Assembly (NCBI RefSeq): GCF_018982885.2
Contig: NZ_CP081848.1
Coordinates: forward strand, 3,410,001 to 3,474,000
Reading direction: 5' to 3'
Source of the DNA: Polymorphobacter megasporae
GTDB lineage: Bacteria > Pseudomonadota > Alphaproteobacteria > Sphingomonadales > Sphingomonadaceae
DNA length: 64,000 bases
Shown here one piece after another: positions 26,696 through 36,210 of this stretch. Position numbers and translations under genes: made by a program. Below the pieces are notes generated by a model that ran no database searches, was not told the DNA's origin, and was given only the letters and a program-made list of their open reading frames with translations. Every line of letters begins with the position of its first letter. The stretch's first letter is position 1.

Positions 26696-28279
26696 CTAAG
26701 CGGTGGCGAACACCCGCGCCATCTTCGCCTGCGCCTCGTCCTGGACTCGCGCGAGATGTCCAGCGTCGACGAAGCTTTCGGCATAGATCTTGTAGACGTT
26801 CTCGGTTCCCGACGGGCGGGCGGCGAACCAGCCGTTGGCGGTGGCGACCTTGACCCCGCCGAACGCCGCGCCGTTGCCGGGGGCGGTGGTGGTGACGGCG
26901 GTGACGGGATCGCCCGCGAGGTTGCCCTCGAACGCGGCGACGTCGAGCGTCTTGAACGCGGCCTTTTGCGCCGGGCTCGCGGGGGCGTCGGTGCGGGCGT
27001 AGAACGGCTCGCCGAGTGCCGCGGTCAGCCGCGCATAGCGTGTGCTCGGACTCTCGCCGGTCGCGGCGGTCATCTCGGCGGCGGCGAGGCCGAGGATCAG
27101 CCCGTCCTTGTCGGTCGTCCAGACGCTGCCGTCGCGGCGGAGGAACGACGCCCCCGCGCTCTCCTCGCCCGCAAACGCGATGGTGCCATCGCGCAGTCCG
27201 CCGACGAACCATTTGAAGCCGACCGGCACCTCGACGACCTTCCGGCCGTGCGCGGCGGCGACGCGGTCGAGCATCGCGCTGGTGACGACGGTCTTGCCGA
27301 CCGCGGCGGTCGCGCTCCAGCCGGGCCGCGCCTCAAGCAAATAATCGATCGCAGCGCTGAGATAATGGTTCGGGTTCATCAGCCCCGCCGGGGTGACGAT
27401 GCCGTGGCGGTCGGCGTCGGGATCGTTGGCGAAGGCGATATCGTATCGGTCCTTCATCCCGATCAGCCCGGCCATCGCGAACGGCGACGAGCAGTCCATC
27501 CGGATCTTGCCGTCCCAATCGGGTGGCATGAAGCCGAACGCCGGGTCGACGACCGTGTTGACCACTGTCAGGTCGAGCCCGTAGCGCTCGGCGATCGGCC
27601 CCCAATAGCCGACCCCCGCCCCGCCGAGCGGATCGACGCCGATGCGGATTCCCGACCGCGCGATGACGTCCATGTCGATAACGTTGCCGAGGTCGCCGAC
27701 ATAATGGCCGACGTAGTCGAACGGCGTTCCGGCGGGCGCGGCGCGGCGGACCCCCACAAGCTTCGCCGCCAGCAGGTCGTTCGCGCGGCGTTCGATCCAT
27801 CCGGTCGCGTTGGTGTCGGCGGGGCCGCCGTCGGGGCCGTTATATTTGAAGCCGCCGTCGCGCGGCGGGTTGTGCGACGGGGTGATGACGACGCCGTCGG
27901 CGAGGTGATCGCTGCGCCCGGCATTATACGTCAGGATTGCGTGGCTGATCACCGGGGTCGGGGTGTAGCCGCCCGCGGAATCGACCATCACCGTCACGCC
28001 GTTGCCCGCAAACACCTCGAGCGCCGAGGCCAACGCGGGTTCGGACAGCGCATGGGTATCGCGCCCGACGAACAGCGGCCCGTCGAGTCCTTCGCTGCTG
28101 CGCCAGTCGCACACCGCCTGCGTCACGGCGAGGATATGCGCCTCGTTGAACGCGGTATCGAACGCCGAGCCGCGATGACCCGAGGTGCCGAAGGCGACGC
28201 GCTGGGCCGGGATCGCCGGATCGGGAACCTGCGCGGAATACGCGGCAAGCAGGGCGGCGATGTCGATCGGAGCTGTCAT
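26696..28279 (-). CDS. pgm: Phosphoglucomutase (alpha-D-glucose-1,6-phosphate type)
   Basis: About 527 residues, close to the 546 of E. coli Pgm. It interconverts glucose 1- and 6-phosphate and supplies sugar nucleotides for polysaccharides. Residues seen: FGTSGHRGS near 30-38, phosphoserine S135 in ITPSHNPP, the metal loop NDPDADRHG near 285-293, the sugar-specificity loop GEESAG, and the phosphate-binding [12 protein letters not shown] near the end. ATG 28279 has AAAGGGTGG just upstream; the longer open frame lacks such support. It diverges from the exopolysaccharide sugar transferase, which fits a joint role in polymer supply. Confidence 0.95.
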   Translation of the reverse strand: MTAPIDIAALLAAYSAQVPDPAIPAQRVAFGTSGHRGSAFDTAFNEAHILAVTQAVCDWRSSEGLDGPLFVGRDTHALSEPALASALEVFAGNGVTVMVDSAGGYTPTPVISHAILTYNAGRSDHLADGVVITPSHNPPRDGGFKYNGPDGGPADTNATGWIERRANDLLAAKLVGVRRAAPAGTPFDYVGHYVGDLGNVIDMDVIARSGIRIGVDPLGGAGVGYWGPIAERYGLDLTVVNTVVDPAFGFMPPDWDGKIRMDCSSPFAMAGLIGMKDRYDIAFANDPDADRHGIVTPAGLMNPNHYLSAAIDYLLEARPGWSATAAVGKTVVTSAMLDRVAAAHGRKVVEVPVGFKWFVGGLRDGTIAFAGEESAGASFLRRDGSVWTTDKDGLILGLAAAEMTAATGESPSTRYARLTAALGEPFYARTDAPASPAQKAAFKTLDVAAFEGNLAGDPVTAVTTTAPGNGAAFGGVKVATANGWFAARPSGTENVYKIYAESFVDAGHLARVQDEAQAKMARVFATA

Positions 28280-28527
28280 GCGCCACCCTTTACGTGACCG
28301 GTGGCCGCGGCGAAAGAGCACAGCCGCTCCCGAACAACTGGCGCGCGAATATCGTTTCTGGAGCGTTCCGCACATCGACAACGTAATGACTGTTGGGAAA
28401 TGAACGTTAACGCGGCGGTTTCCCTGCCGTTTAATACCAGACCTTAACCTTCTGGGCGCAAGCCAAATTGGCTCGGTGCCTGCAATATGGCATCGGCGTG
28501 TATCGGTGTGTAGCGAAGGACGGCGGC

Positions 28528-29988
28528 TTGGGCGTAATCTTTGACCAACGTCTCGCAAAAGAGTCTCCGCCCGACGCGGAGCCGGCCGTCGAGGGCCATC
28601 TCAGCTGGAACGTCGCCCTTGATCTCTGGATGGTCGCCGAGCTGCTGTGGCTCGCTGTCGTTGTCGTGTCGATGGCGTCGACCGACCTCGGCGGGCGGCT
28701 GCCGGGGACGTCGCATCTTCCGATTGCGGTCGGCTGGATCGCCGCCTTCGCGCTGCTGTCGCTATATCACCGGTCGATCGAGGCGCAGGTCGTCCGGACC
28801 GACCGGCTCAAGCAGGCATTCTACGACTGGACGAAGGCGAGCATCATCACGATGGTCGTCGGCTTCATGCTCGCCGAACTCAAGGTCACCTCGCGGGCCT
28901 GGGTCTTCACCACCTTCGTCGCCGGCATCGTGACGATCAGCGTGACGGGCGCGGTCGCGCGGTATCGAATTGCCGAGCGGTCGCGCGAGGGGTCGCTCGG
29001 CGAGCGCATCGCGATCTATGGCTGCACCGAAAAGACCGAAGCCTTGATCTCGCTGATCGAGAACGGCTCGGGGCCGGTCGCCAAGGTGCTGCTGATGTCC
29101 GACCGGCGCAATCGCGGCGGCAAGACCAGCTACAACGGCATGGTCGTCGGCCACGACCTCGACGACTTCGTCAGCCAGATCAAGGCGAAGAAGATCGACA
29201 CCGTGATCATCGACCTGCCGTGGTCGGCGGGATCGCGGATCGACGATGTCGTCCAGTCGCTCGAACAGATCAGCGTCAACATCTCGATGGCACCGGCGAC
29301 GCTCGACCTCGAGAATGCGAAGCAGTCGGTCACCTATGTCGGCGGGCGGCCGACGCTGTCGCTGTATCGCCGCCGCATGACCGGCGGTCAGGCACTCGCC
29401 AAGGTCGTGTTCGACCGCACCGCCGCCGCGATCGGCCTGCTGATCATCGGTCTGCCGCTGCTGATCGTCGGCCTGATCATCAAGCTCGATTCGCCGGGGC
29501 CGATGCTGTTCCGCCAGAAGCGCCGGGGCATGAACAACGAGGCGTTCGACATGCTCAAGTTCCGCAGCATGTATGTCGCCAGCGCCGATGCGAATGCCGA
29601 CAAACTGGTGACGCGGAACGACAGCCGGGTGACCAAGGTTGGCGCGTTCCTGCGCAAGACGAGCATTGACGAGCTGCCGCAGCTGGTCAACGTGCTGTTC
29701 GGGCAGATGTCGCTCGTCGGCCCGCGTCCGCATGCCTATGGCGCAAAGGCCGACGCGCGGCTGTACGAGGAAGTCGTCAAGCGCTACCCGGCGCGCCACC
29801 GCGTCCTTCCCGGCATCACCGGCCTCGCCCAGGTCCGCGGCTTCCGCGGCAACACCGAGGAGGAAAAGGACATCGTCAACCGCGTCGAAAGCGACATCGA
29901 ATATATCGACCGCTGGACCCCCGCGCTCGACATCCAGATCATCGCGCGGACGGCGGCGGTGTTCCTGTTCCAATCGGGGGCTTATTGA
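28528..29988 (+). CDS. Exopolysaccharide-initiating polyprenyl glycosylphosphotransferase
   Basis: About 486 residues. Four to five N-terminal membrane helices (about 30-150) precede a CoA-binding-like middle ([14 protein letters not shown]...). The C-terminal bacterial sugar transferase domain carries a long hydrophobic helix, then [53 protein letters not shown] and [10 protein letters not shown]. Enzymes of this family move a sugar-phosphate onto undecaprenyl phosphate to start polymer repeat units. The start is uncertain. TTG 28528 is chosen because AAGGA lies seven bases before it; TTG 28468 and GTG 28498 are alternatives. No polymerase or flippase gene is adjacent. Confidence 0.88.
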   Translation: MGVIFDQRLAKESPPDAEPAVEGHLSWNVALDLWMVAELLWLAVVVVSMASTDLGGRLPGTSHLPIAVGWIAAFALLSLYHRSIEAQVVRTDRLKQAFYDWTKASIITMVVGFMLAELKVTSRAWVFTTFVAGIVTISVTGAVARYRIAERSREGSLGERIAIYGCTEKTEALISLIENGSGPVAKVLLMSDRRNRGGKTSYNGMVVGHDLDDFVSQIKAKKIDTVIIDLPWSAGSRIDDVVQSLEQISVNISMAPATLDLENAKQSVTYVGGRPTLSLYRRRMTGGQALAKVVFDRTAAAIGLLIIGLPLLIVGLIIKLDSPGPMLFRQKRRGMNNEAFDMLKFRSMYVASADANADKLVTRNDSRVTKVGAFLRKTSIDELPQLVNVLFGQMSLVGPRPHAYGAKADARLYEEVVKRYPARHRVLPGITGLAQVRGFRGNTEEEKDIVNRVESDIEYIDRWTPALDIQIIARTAAVFLFQSGAY

Positions 29989-30048
29989 GGACGAGGAGCG
30001 CTTTGCGCGGTCGCCGCCCGATCCATTTAATCGTAGCCGATCTCAATC

Positions 30049-30126
30049 TTGTCATCCCCGCGAACGCGGGGACCCAAGCTCACTGCCGTCGGTGACTTTG
30101 GGTCCCCGCTTTCGCGGGGATGACAA
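30049..30126. repeat. Intergenic palindromic repeat, CCCCGCG subtype
   Basis: Arms TTGTCATCCCCGCG and CGCGGGGATGACAA are separated by about 50 bases, which include inward-facing GGGGACCCAAG and CTTTGGGTCCCC. It is downstream of the sugar transferase gene, so it could stabilise or end that mRNA. Confidence 0.8.
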
Positions 30127-30237
30127 TTTAGAGAGGGGTCGCTTCTATCCACTCCCCCCGCTCCAACGACGCCCCTTCACGCGTGATAATCACACCACGG
30201 GTTTCGCCGCCGTAACAGCACGCGTAGGACCCTCCCG

Positions 30238-31125
30238 ATGCGCCCCCGCGATTTCCTCCTCCTCGTCGCCGTCTGCCTGACGTGGGGCCTGAGCAACGTC
30301 GTGTCGAAGATCGTCGTCGGGCAGTGGCACGTCCCGCCGCTGTTCTTCGCCGCGCTGCGCTTTGTCATGGTCGCGGTCGTCACCCTGCCGTGGCTCCGCC
30401 CGGTGCCGCGCCCGTTCTGGCGGATCGTCGCGGTCGGGCTACTGATGGGAGCGGGCAACTTCGCTTTGCTGTTTATCGGGCTGCAGACGGCAACACCGTC
30501 GGCGTCGGCGGTGGTCATCCAACTCGGCGTCCCGTTCACGACCTTGTTGTCGGTCGTCATCCTCGGCGAGCGGATCCACTGGCGGCGGGGGCTCGGGATC
30601 AGCCTGACGCTCGCCGGCGTCATCCTCGTCGTGTGGAACCCGAACGGGATCGCGATGTCGACCGGGTTGTGGTTCATCGTCGCCTGCGCCGCCGCCGGGT
30701 CGCTCGGCGCGATCCTGATGAAGCAGATGGAGAATGTCGCGCCGCTGCGCTTCCAGGCGTGGGTCGCGCTCGTCTCGTTCGCCCCGCTCGCCGTGGCGTC
30801 GGCGCTGTTCGAGCACGGCCAGGTCGCGAGCGCGGTCGCCGTTGGCTGGCCGTTCGTCCTGACGATGCTGTTCTCGGCGTATGTCGTCAGCCTGATCGCG
30901 CACACGACCTATTACGGGCTGATCGCGCGCTATGAGGCGAACCTGCTCGCGCCGCTGACGCTGATGACGCCGCTGGCGACGATCTCGTTCGGGGTGATGC
31001 TGACCGGCGACCGGCTCGATGCGCGGATGATCGCGGGGACGGTGCTCGCGCTGACCGGCGTGCTGATCGTCGCGCTGCGGCGGACGCCGGTGACTCCGAT
31101 GCTGATCCGCACCGAGCATCCATAA
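30238..31125 (+). CDS. EamA/DMT family transporter
   Basis: This 295-residue membrane protein has ten predicted helices arranged as two EamA repeats (about 5-140 and 150-285). Typical family segments are TWGLSNVVSKIVVG at the start and ALQTATPSASAVVIQLGVPF-like helices before VILGERIHWRRGLGISLTLA. Members export amino acids and other metabolites; RhtA and YedA are relatives. An AGGA site precedes the ATG. It converges on the chromate-type transporter gene with one base between stops. Substrate unknown. Confidence 0.88.
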   Translation: MRPRDFLLLVAVCLTWGLSNVVSKIVVGQWHVPPLFFAALRFVMVAVVTLPWLRPVPRPFWRIVAVGLLMGAGNFALLFIGLQTATPSASAVVIQLGVPFTTLLSVVILGERIHWRRGLGISLTLAGVILVVWNPNGIAMSTGLWFIVACAAAGSLGAILMKQMENVAPLRFQAWVALVSFAPLAVASALFEHGQVASAVAVGWPFVLTMLFSAYVVSLIAHTTYYGLIARYEANLLAPLTLMTPLATISFGVMLTGDRLDARMIAGTVLALTGVLIVALRRTPVTPMLIRTEHP

Positions 31126-31126
31126 G

Positions 31127-32281
31127 TCAGCCGAATATGACCGCCGCGCCCACGGTTGCCGCGACCACCGCGAGCGGAGGCGCCTTGGCGAAGGTCAGCG
31201 CGGCAAACCCGGCGACCGCGATCACCGCGTCGCGCCACGACCCGATCGCTCCGGTCCCGACCGGGTCGTATAGCGCGCTCGCGAGAATGCCGACGACCGC
31301 GGCGTTGGTCCCGCGCAGCGCCGCGCGCGCCAGCGGCTGGGCGGAGAGCGCCGACCAGAACGGCAGCGCGCCAAACAGCAGCAGCATCCCCGGCGCGAAC
31401 AGCGCGACGAGCGCCAGCACCGCGACCCCCGCCCCGCCGATCACCGCGCCGAGATACGCCGCGAAAGCGAACAGCGGCCCCGGTAACGCCTGCGCCGCGC
31501 CGTAGCCGCTGAGGAACGCGTCGCCGCCGATCCAGCCAGGGGGCACGACCTCGGCGCGGAGCAGCGGCAGGACGACGTGACCGCCGCCGAAAACCAGCGC
31601 GCCCGACCGGTAGAAACTGTCGGCGACCGCGACGCCCAAGTCGCCGGTGGCGGCGCGGAGGAGTGGCAGTCCGGCGAGCAAAATCGCGAAGACCGCGAGG
31701 CACACACCTCCGGTCCGGCGCGACACCGGGAAGCGGCGCGGTGCGGTCACGTCAAGCGAGTGCGCTTCGGATTCGCGTGTCAGGATTAAGCCCAGCAGCG
31801 CTCCCGCCGCGATCGCCGCAAGCTGCCCGAAGCGCCCGGCAACTGCGACGATCGCCACCGCGACGACCGCGATACCGAGCCGCTTGAGGTCGGGCGTCAG
31901 GCTCCGCGCCATGCCGACGACCGCCTGCGCGACGATCGCCACCGCCGCGAGCTTGAGCCCGTGGATCGCCGCCGCCGCGACCGGGCCGTGCAGGCTGCCA
32001 GCGACAAAGGCGAACGCTATCATCAGGATCGCCGACGGCAGGGTGAAGCCGAGCCACGCCGCGAAGGCTCCCTTCACCCCCGCGCGGTCGAGTCCGATCG
32101 CAACGCCGACCTGGCTCGACGTCGGCCCGGGGAGGAACGAGCACAAGCCGACGATCTCAGCGAACCGCGCCTCGTCGAGCCACCGCCCGACGAACGCCCG
32201 GCGGAAATAGCCGAGGTGCGCCACCGGCCCGCCGAACGAGGTCAAGCCGAGGCGCAGGAAGGCGATAAAGACCTCGATCAC
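31127..32281 (-). CDS. Chromate transporter (ChrA/CHR family)
   Basis: About 384 residues made of two homologous CHR halves. Each half opens with a characteristic segment: FLRLGLTSFGGPVAHLGYFR in the first and YRSGALVFGGGHVVLPLLR in the second. LCSFLPGPTSSQVGVAIG and GYGAAQALPGPLFAFAAYLG are the paired proline-rich loops. Family members expel chromate, though many have other or unknown roles. The GTG start at 32281 overlaps the stop of the Lrp-type regulator, so expression is coupled to it. A longer open frame upstream is only an overlap with that gene. Confidence 0.9.
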   Translation of the reverse strand: MIEVFIAFLRLGLTSFGGPVAHLGYFRRAFVGRWLDEARFAEIVGLCSFLPGPTSSQVGVAIGLDRAGVKGAFAAWLGFTLPSAILMIAFAFVAGSLHGPVAAAAIHGLKLAAVAIVAQAVVGMARSLTPDLKRLGIAVVAVAIVAVAGRFGQLAAIAAGALLGLILTRESEAHSLDVTAPRRFPVSRRTGGVCLAVFAILLAGLPLLRAATGDLGVAVADSFYRSGALVFGGGHVVLPLLRAEVVPPGWIGGDAFLSGYGAAQALPGPLFAFAAYLGAVIGGAGVAVLALVALFAPGMLLLFGALPFWSALSAQPLARAALRGTNAAVVGILASALYDPVGTGAIGSWRDAVIAVAGFAALTFAKAPPLAVVAATVGAAVIFG

Positions 32282-32730
32282 GCCCGCTCGTCCTTCGGAG
32301 AATCCATGACGATGTAGGAGGTTATGCTCGCGAGGCCCGGGATCACGCCGAGAACCTCGGTGTGGAAATACTTGTACGCGGCAAGGTCGCGGACCTCGAC
32401 GCGGAGCAGATATTCGATGCCGCCGGTGACGTTGTGGCATTCGCGAACCTCGGGGGCGTCGGCGATCGCCGCCTCGAACCCCGCCTGCGCCGCCTTGGTA
32501 TGCGTCGCGAGCCCGATGGTGAGATAGGCGAGGAAACCCGCTCCGCGCGCTGCTGGATCGATCACCGCGCGGTAGCCGGTGATCGTCCCCGACCGCTCGA
32601 GATCCTGCACCCGGCGCAGGCACGCCGACGGCGACAGCCCGACTTTGCTCGCAAGGTCGAGATTGCTGATCCGTCCATCCTCGGACAATGTACGCAATAT
32701 CTTGCGGTTTATCGGGTCAATATCGGTCAT
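32278..32730 (-). CDS. Lrp/AsnC family transcriptional regulator
   Basis: This 150-residue protein has an N-terminal helix-turn-helix (DPINRKILRTLSEDGRISNL, then ASKVGLSPSACLRRVQDLE) and a C-terminal RAM/AsnC ligand domain (ECHNVTGGIEYLLRVEVRDL region). These regulators sense amino acids. The divergent lysE-type exporter starts 75 bp away, the classic arrangement in which Lrp/LrpB-type proteins control amino-acid export. The downstream chrA-like gene overlaps by 4 bp. ATG 32730 is the family-consistent start. Confidence 0.93.
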   Translation of the reverse strand: MTDIDPINRKILRTLSEDGRISNLDLASKVGLSPSACLRRVQDLERSGTITGYRAVIDPAARGAGFLAYLTIGLATHTKAAQAGFEAAIADAPEVRECHNVTGGIEYLLRVEVRDLAAYKYFHTEVLGVIPGLASITSYIVMDSPKDERA

Positions 32731-32805
32731 AAGTTGCAGAGATAGCGTATTCACAACGATCTTCGCAATGACGTTCGTTACGCCTTCGCTTATACTGCGC
32801 GGACC

Positions 32806-33411
32806 ATGACACAATCGCTGTTCCTCGCCCTCGTCGCCTTCGCGCTCGTCTCGTCGATCACGCCAGGGCCGAACAACCTGATGCTGATGGCGTCGGGGAC
32901 CAACTTCGGCTTCGCCCGGACGGTCCCTCACATGCTCGGCGTCGTGATCGGCTTCACGCTGATGATCGTCCTCGTCGGCGCGGGGCTGGTGACGGTGATC
33001 GGGCTGGTCCCCGGCGCGCTGGTCGCAATCAAATGGCTGAGCATCGCCTACCTCCTTTACCTCGCATGGAAGATCGCGACCGCGGTGCCGAAGCCGCTCG
33101 TCGCGGGCAAGGCTGGCGGCAAGCCGATGACCTTCGTCCAGGCGGCGCTGTTCCAGTGGATCAACCCGAAGGCGTGGACGATGGCGCTGACCGCGGTGTC
33201 GGCGTACATCCCGGCGGACAATCCGCGCGTCGGATTGCTGATCGTCGCGCTCGTCTTCGGCGCGATCAACCTGCCGAGCGTCGGGCTGTGGGCGGCGATG
33301 GGGGTATCGCTCCGGCGCTTCCTCAGCGACCCGCGGCGGCTCCGTGTGTTCAACGTCGTCGCCGCGCTGACGCTGGTCGCCACGCTCTATCCGGTGGTAT
33401 TCGGGCATTAG
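32806..33411 (+). CDS. LysE family amino-acid exporter
   Basis: This 201-residue inner-membrane protein has about six helices. The start FLALVAFALVSSITPGPNNL holds the LysE/RhtB signature TPGPNN, followed by GFARTVPHMLGVVIGF and, later, FQWINPKAWTMALTAVSAY. These proteins export amino acids or homoserine lactone-like compounds. It diverges from an Lrp regulator that probably controls it and is followed 18 bp later by a PuuA-like ligase, which suggests a nitrogen-metabolism unit. Substrate not determined. Confidence 0.92.
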   Translation: MTQSLFLALVAFALVSSITPGPNNLMLMASGTNFGFARTVPHMLGVVIGFTLMIVLVGAGLVTVIGLVPGALVAIKWLSIAYLLYLAWKIATAVPKPLVAGKAGGKPMTFVQAALFQWINPKAWTMALTAVSAYIPADNPRVGLLIVALVFGAINLPSVGLWAAMGVSLRRFLSDPRRLRVFNVVAALTLVATLYPVVFGH

Positions 33412-33429
33412 CGCGGGTACGCCGGGGCG

Positions 33430-34806
33430 ATGACCCGCCCCGCCACTGCCGCAAATCCCGCCGAGCTCGCTGCCTTTCTCGCGGCGAACCCGGGCGTGGC
33501 GTTCTTCGACCTGTTCTACACTAACTTGAGCGGCGTCCCGCGCGGCAAGCGGCTGCGGCGGCATGAAATCGAGAGCGCCTATGACATCGGCCGCTACCTG
33601 CCGGGATCGGTGCTGGTGGTCGACATCACCGGGCTCGACATCGAAGAATCGGGGATGGTCTGGGCCGACGGCGACGCCGACCGCTCGGCGTGGCCGGTGC
33701 CGGGGAGCCTCGCCCGCGCCTTGTGGCAGGGCGACGACAGCGCGAGCGTGATGCTTGGGATGCACGAGCTCGACGGCCGTCCATGCGCGCTCGACCCGCG
33801 CGAAATCCTCCGCAGCGTCCTCGCACGCTTCGCCGCCGACGGCCTGACCCCGGTCGTCGCGTGCGAGCTCGAATTCTACCTGCTCGACGCGACACGGACC
33901 GCAGACGGCGGCATCCAGCCTCCGCCCGGTCCCGACGGCCGCCGCGATCCCCACCCGCGAGTTTATGGGATAGACCAGCTCGACGCCGACGCCGGGTTCC
34001 TCCGCGACCTGTGGGCGGCTTGCGACGCGATGGGGGTGCCGGCGGGCGCGGCGATCTCCGAATATGCCCCCGGCCAGTTCGAACTGACCCTCGCGCACAA
34101 GCCCGATGCGCTCGCGGCGTGCGACGACGCGGTCCGCTTCAAGCTCGCCGCCAAGGGGTGCGCGACGGCGCGAGGGCAGGTCGCGACCTTCATGGCCAAG
34201 CCCTACCCCGACCGCTCGGGCAGCGGGCTCCACATCCACGTCAGCATCGACGACGCTCACGGGGCGAACATCTTCGCCGACCCGGCGCTGACCGGAACGC
34301 CCGCCATGCGCCACGCGGTCGGCGGAGCGGCAGACCTGATCGCCGACGGCATGGCGATCTTCGCGCCGAACGCGAACAGCTACCGCCGCTTCCGCCGCAA
34401 CAGCTATGCTCCGGTCCGCGCCGGCTGGGGGCTCAACAACCGCACCGTCCCGCTGCGTATCCCCGCCGGGCCGCCGCCGAGCCGCCATGTCGAGCATCGC
34501 GTCGCCGGGGCCGACGCGAACCCGTATCTCGCGGTCGCGGCGGTGCTCGCCGGCATGCACGACGGCCTGACCCGCCGCGCCGATCCGGGACCGCCGATCG
34601 CGGGCGACGGCTACGGCGAGACCGGTGAGCGGCTACCGACCGACTGGGCGTATGCAATCGAACGCCTTGCCCGGTCCGAGGTCCTCATCGACTATTTCGG
34701 CGAGGAGGCGGTCGAGATGTTCGCCACGGTCAAGCGCGTCGAGCACGAGCGCTACACCGCCGTCGTGACCCCGCTCGACTATGACTGGGTGCTCCGGTCG
34801 GCGTGA
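33430..34806 (+). CDS. Glutamine synthetase family protein, gamma-glutamylpolyamine synthetase (PuuA)-like
   Basis: This 458-residue enzyme has an N-terminal beta-grasp domain (about 20-110, FFDLFYTNLSGVPRGKRLRR) and a C-terminal catalytic domain. Metal and glutamate ligands lie in ACELEFYLLD, AISEYAPGQFELTL, KPYPDRSGSGLHIHVSI and NRTVPLRIP. The overall form is closer to PuuA-like ligases than to nitrogen-assimilating GlnA, because the adenylylation-site loop of GlnA was not seen. The likely reaction joins glutamate to an amine such as putrescine at the cost of ATP. It follows the LysE gene by 18 bp, so the two are probably one operon. Confidence 0.88.
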   Translation: MTRPATAANPAELAAFLAANPGVAFFDLFYTNLSGVPRGKRLRRHEIESAYDIGRYLPGSVLVVDITGLDIEESGMVWADGDADRSAWPVPGSLARALWQGDDSASVMLGMHELDGRPCALDPREILRSVLARFAADGLTPVVACELEFYLLDATRTADGGIQPPPGPDGRRDPHPRVYGIDQLDADAGFLRDLWAACDAMGVPAGAAISEYAPGQFELTLAHKPDALAACDDAVRFKLAAKGCATARGQVATFMAKPYPDRSGSGLHIHVSIDDAHGANIFADPALTGTPAMRHAVGGAADLIADGMAIFAPNANSYRRFRRNSYAPVRAGWGLNNRTVPLRIPAGPPPSRHVEHRVAGADANPYLAVAAVLAGMHDGLTRRADPGPPIAGDGYGETGERLPTDWAYAIERLARSEVLIDYFGEEAVEMFATVKRVEHERYTAVVTPLDYDWVLRSA

Positions 34807-34816
34807 CGGCCGGGGT

Positions 34817-35824
34817 TCAGTCGGCCATCGTGTGGATGGCAGACATTTTCGCCGACTGCACGACCACCTCGTCGTCCCCGAGCATCTGGTCGATGATGAA
34901 GCGCGGGCGGCGCTTGGTCTCGAAATAAATCTTGCCGACATATTCGCCGATGATGCCGATGCACAGGAGCTGGACCCCGCAGATCAAATAGATCGGCACG
35001 ACGGTCGACGCCCAGCCGGGAACGCCCTGGGTGGTGAACACTGCGACCGACAGCGCCCATAGGCCGAGCGCGAACGACACGGTCGAGACGAGGAAGCCGA
35101 GCAATGTGATCAGCCGCAGCGGGCGGGTCGAGAACGACGTCAGCCCGTCGAGGGCGAAGGCGAGCATCTTGCTCAGTGGGTATTTGGACTCACCGGCAAA
35201 TCGTTCGGCGCGGCGGTAGGGGACCGTTGCCACGCTGAAACCGAGCTGGGGGATGAGCGCGCGGAGGAACAGGTTGGTCTCGGTATATTGCGCGAGGGCG
35301 TTCAACGCGCGGCGGCTCATCAGCCGGTAGTCGGCATGGTCGTAGACGATCTCGACCCCCATACCTTTGAGGAAGCGGTAAAACCCCTGCCCGGTCAGCC
35401 GCTTGAACGCGCTGTCGGTGCCACGGTCGCTGCGCACGCCGAGGACGATCTCGGCGCCGCCGCGATAGGCATCGACCATGTCGGCGATGATCGCCGGATC
35501 GTCCTGGAGGTCGGCGTCGATCGACACGACGACGGCGGCGGTCGAGGCGCCGAGCCCCGCCATCAGCGCATTCTGGTGGCCGCGGTTGCGCGACAGCTTA
35601 ATCCCGCACAGCCGCGGGTCGGCCTGGTGGAGTTGCTCGATGAGCGCCCACGTCCGGTCGCGCGAGCCGTCGTCGACGAAATGCACCTGCGCGGAGGTGA
35701 CGTTCCCCGCCGCGAGCAGGCTGTCGAGCAGCGCGGTGAGCTGGCGTGCCGTCTCGGGGAGCACCTCCTCCTCATTATAGCAGGGGACGACAATATCGAG
35801 CGACGGGGCGGCTCGAAGCGTCAT
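34817..35824 (-). CDS. Family 2 glycosyltransferase with C-terminal membrane helices (DPM1/GtrB-like)
   Basis: About 335 residues. The catalytic GT-A domain opens LDIVVPCYNEEEVLPETARQ, with the metal-binding VSIDADLQDDPAI near 100 and later GVRSDRGTDSAFKRL and YDHADYRLMSRRALNAL. Two membrane helices follow (about 230-300). The family moves a sugar from a nucleotide to undecaprenyl phosphate for use outside the membrane. ATG 35824 overlaps the GtrA stop by 4 bp. With GtrA and the divergent ArnT-like enzyme this forms a set for adding sugars to surface polymers. Confidence 0.93.
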   Translation of the reverse strand: MTLRAAPSLDIVVPCYNEEEVLPETARQLTALLDSLLAAGNVTSAQVHFVDDGSRDRTWALIEQLHQADPRLCGIKLSRNRGHQNALMAGLGASTAAVVVSIDADLQDDPAIIADMVDAYRGGAEIVLGVRSDRGTDSAFKRLTGQGFYRFLKGMGVEIVYDHADYRLMSRRALNALAQYTETNLFLRALIPQLGFSVATVPYRRAERFAGESKYPLSKMLAFALDGLTSFSTRPLRLITLLGFLVSTVSFALGLWALSVAVFTTQGVPGWASTVVPIYLICGVQLLCIGIIGEYVGKIYFETKRRPRFIIDQMLGDDEVVVQSAKMSAIHTMAD

Positions 35825-36207
35825 CGCGTCTCCTCGGACATCGGCGACGGCGTGAAGGCGAAAAAGCGCCCTCCGGCGTAGGAGATCAGGGTGTAGACCG
35901 GCATCCCGCCGAGCTGCGCCAGCCGCGCATCGACCCCGAGCCACTGGTGGAGAACCACGACGGTCAGGAGGTTGCCGCCATACGCGACCGCGGCAACGAC
36001 GAGCCAGCGCGCGAGGCTTGCGACCCAGTGGCCTTCATGGGCGAAGGTCCAGTTGCGGTTGAGGACGAACGACACGACGAAGCCGACGAGATAGCCGACC
36101 GCATTGGCGACCCGGTAATCGACGCCAAGGTGCATCAGCAAGTAGATGATCGCGAGCGTCAGCAGCGTGTTGGCGACGCCGACCGTCAGGAAGCGGAGAA
36201 GCTGCAC
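35821..36207 (-). CDS. GtrA family membrane protein
   Basis: This 128-residue protein has four hydrophobic helices and the GtrA signature QLLRFLTVGVANTLLTLAII, then NAVGYLVGFVVSFVLNRNWTF. GtrA proteins are thought to help flip undecaprenyl-phosphate-linked sugars across the inner membrane. It overlaps the GT2 gene by 4 bp and begins three bases after the methyltransferase stop, so all three belong to one operon. Confidence 0.92.
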   Translation of the reverse strand: MQLLRFLTVGVANTLLTLAIIYLLMHLGVDYRVANAVGYLVGFVVSFVLNRNWTFAHEGHWVASLARWLVVAAVAYGGNLLTVVVLHQWLGVDARLAQLGGMPVYTLISYAGGRFFAFTPSPMSEETR

Positions 36208-36210
36208 GCG

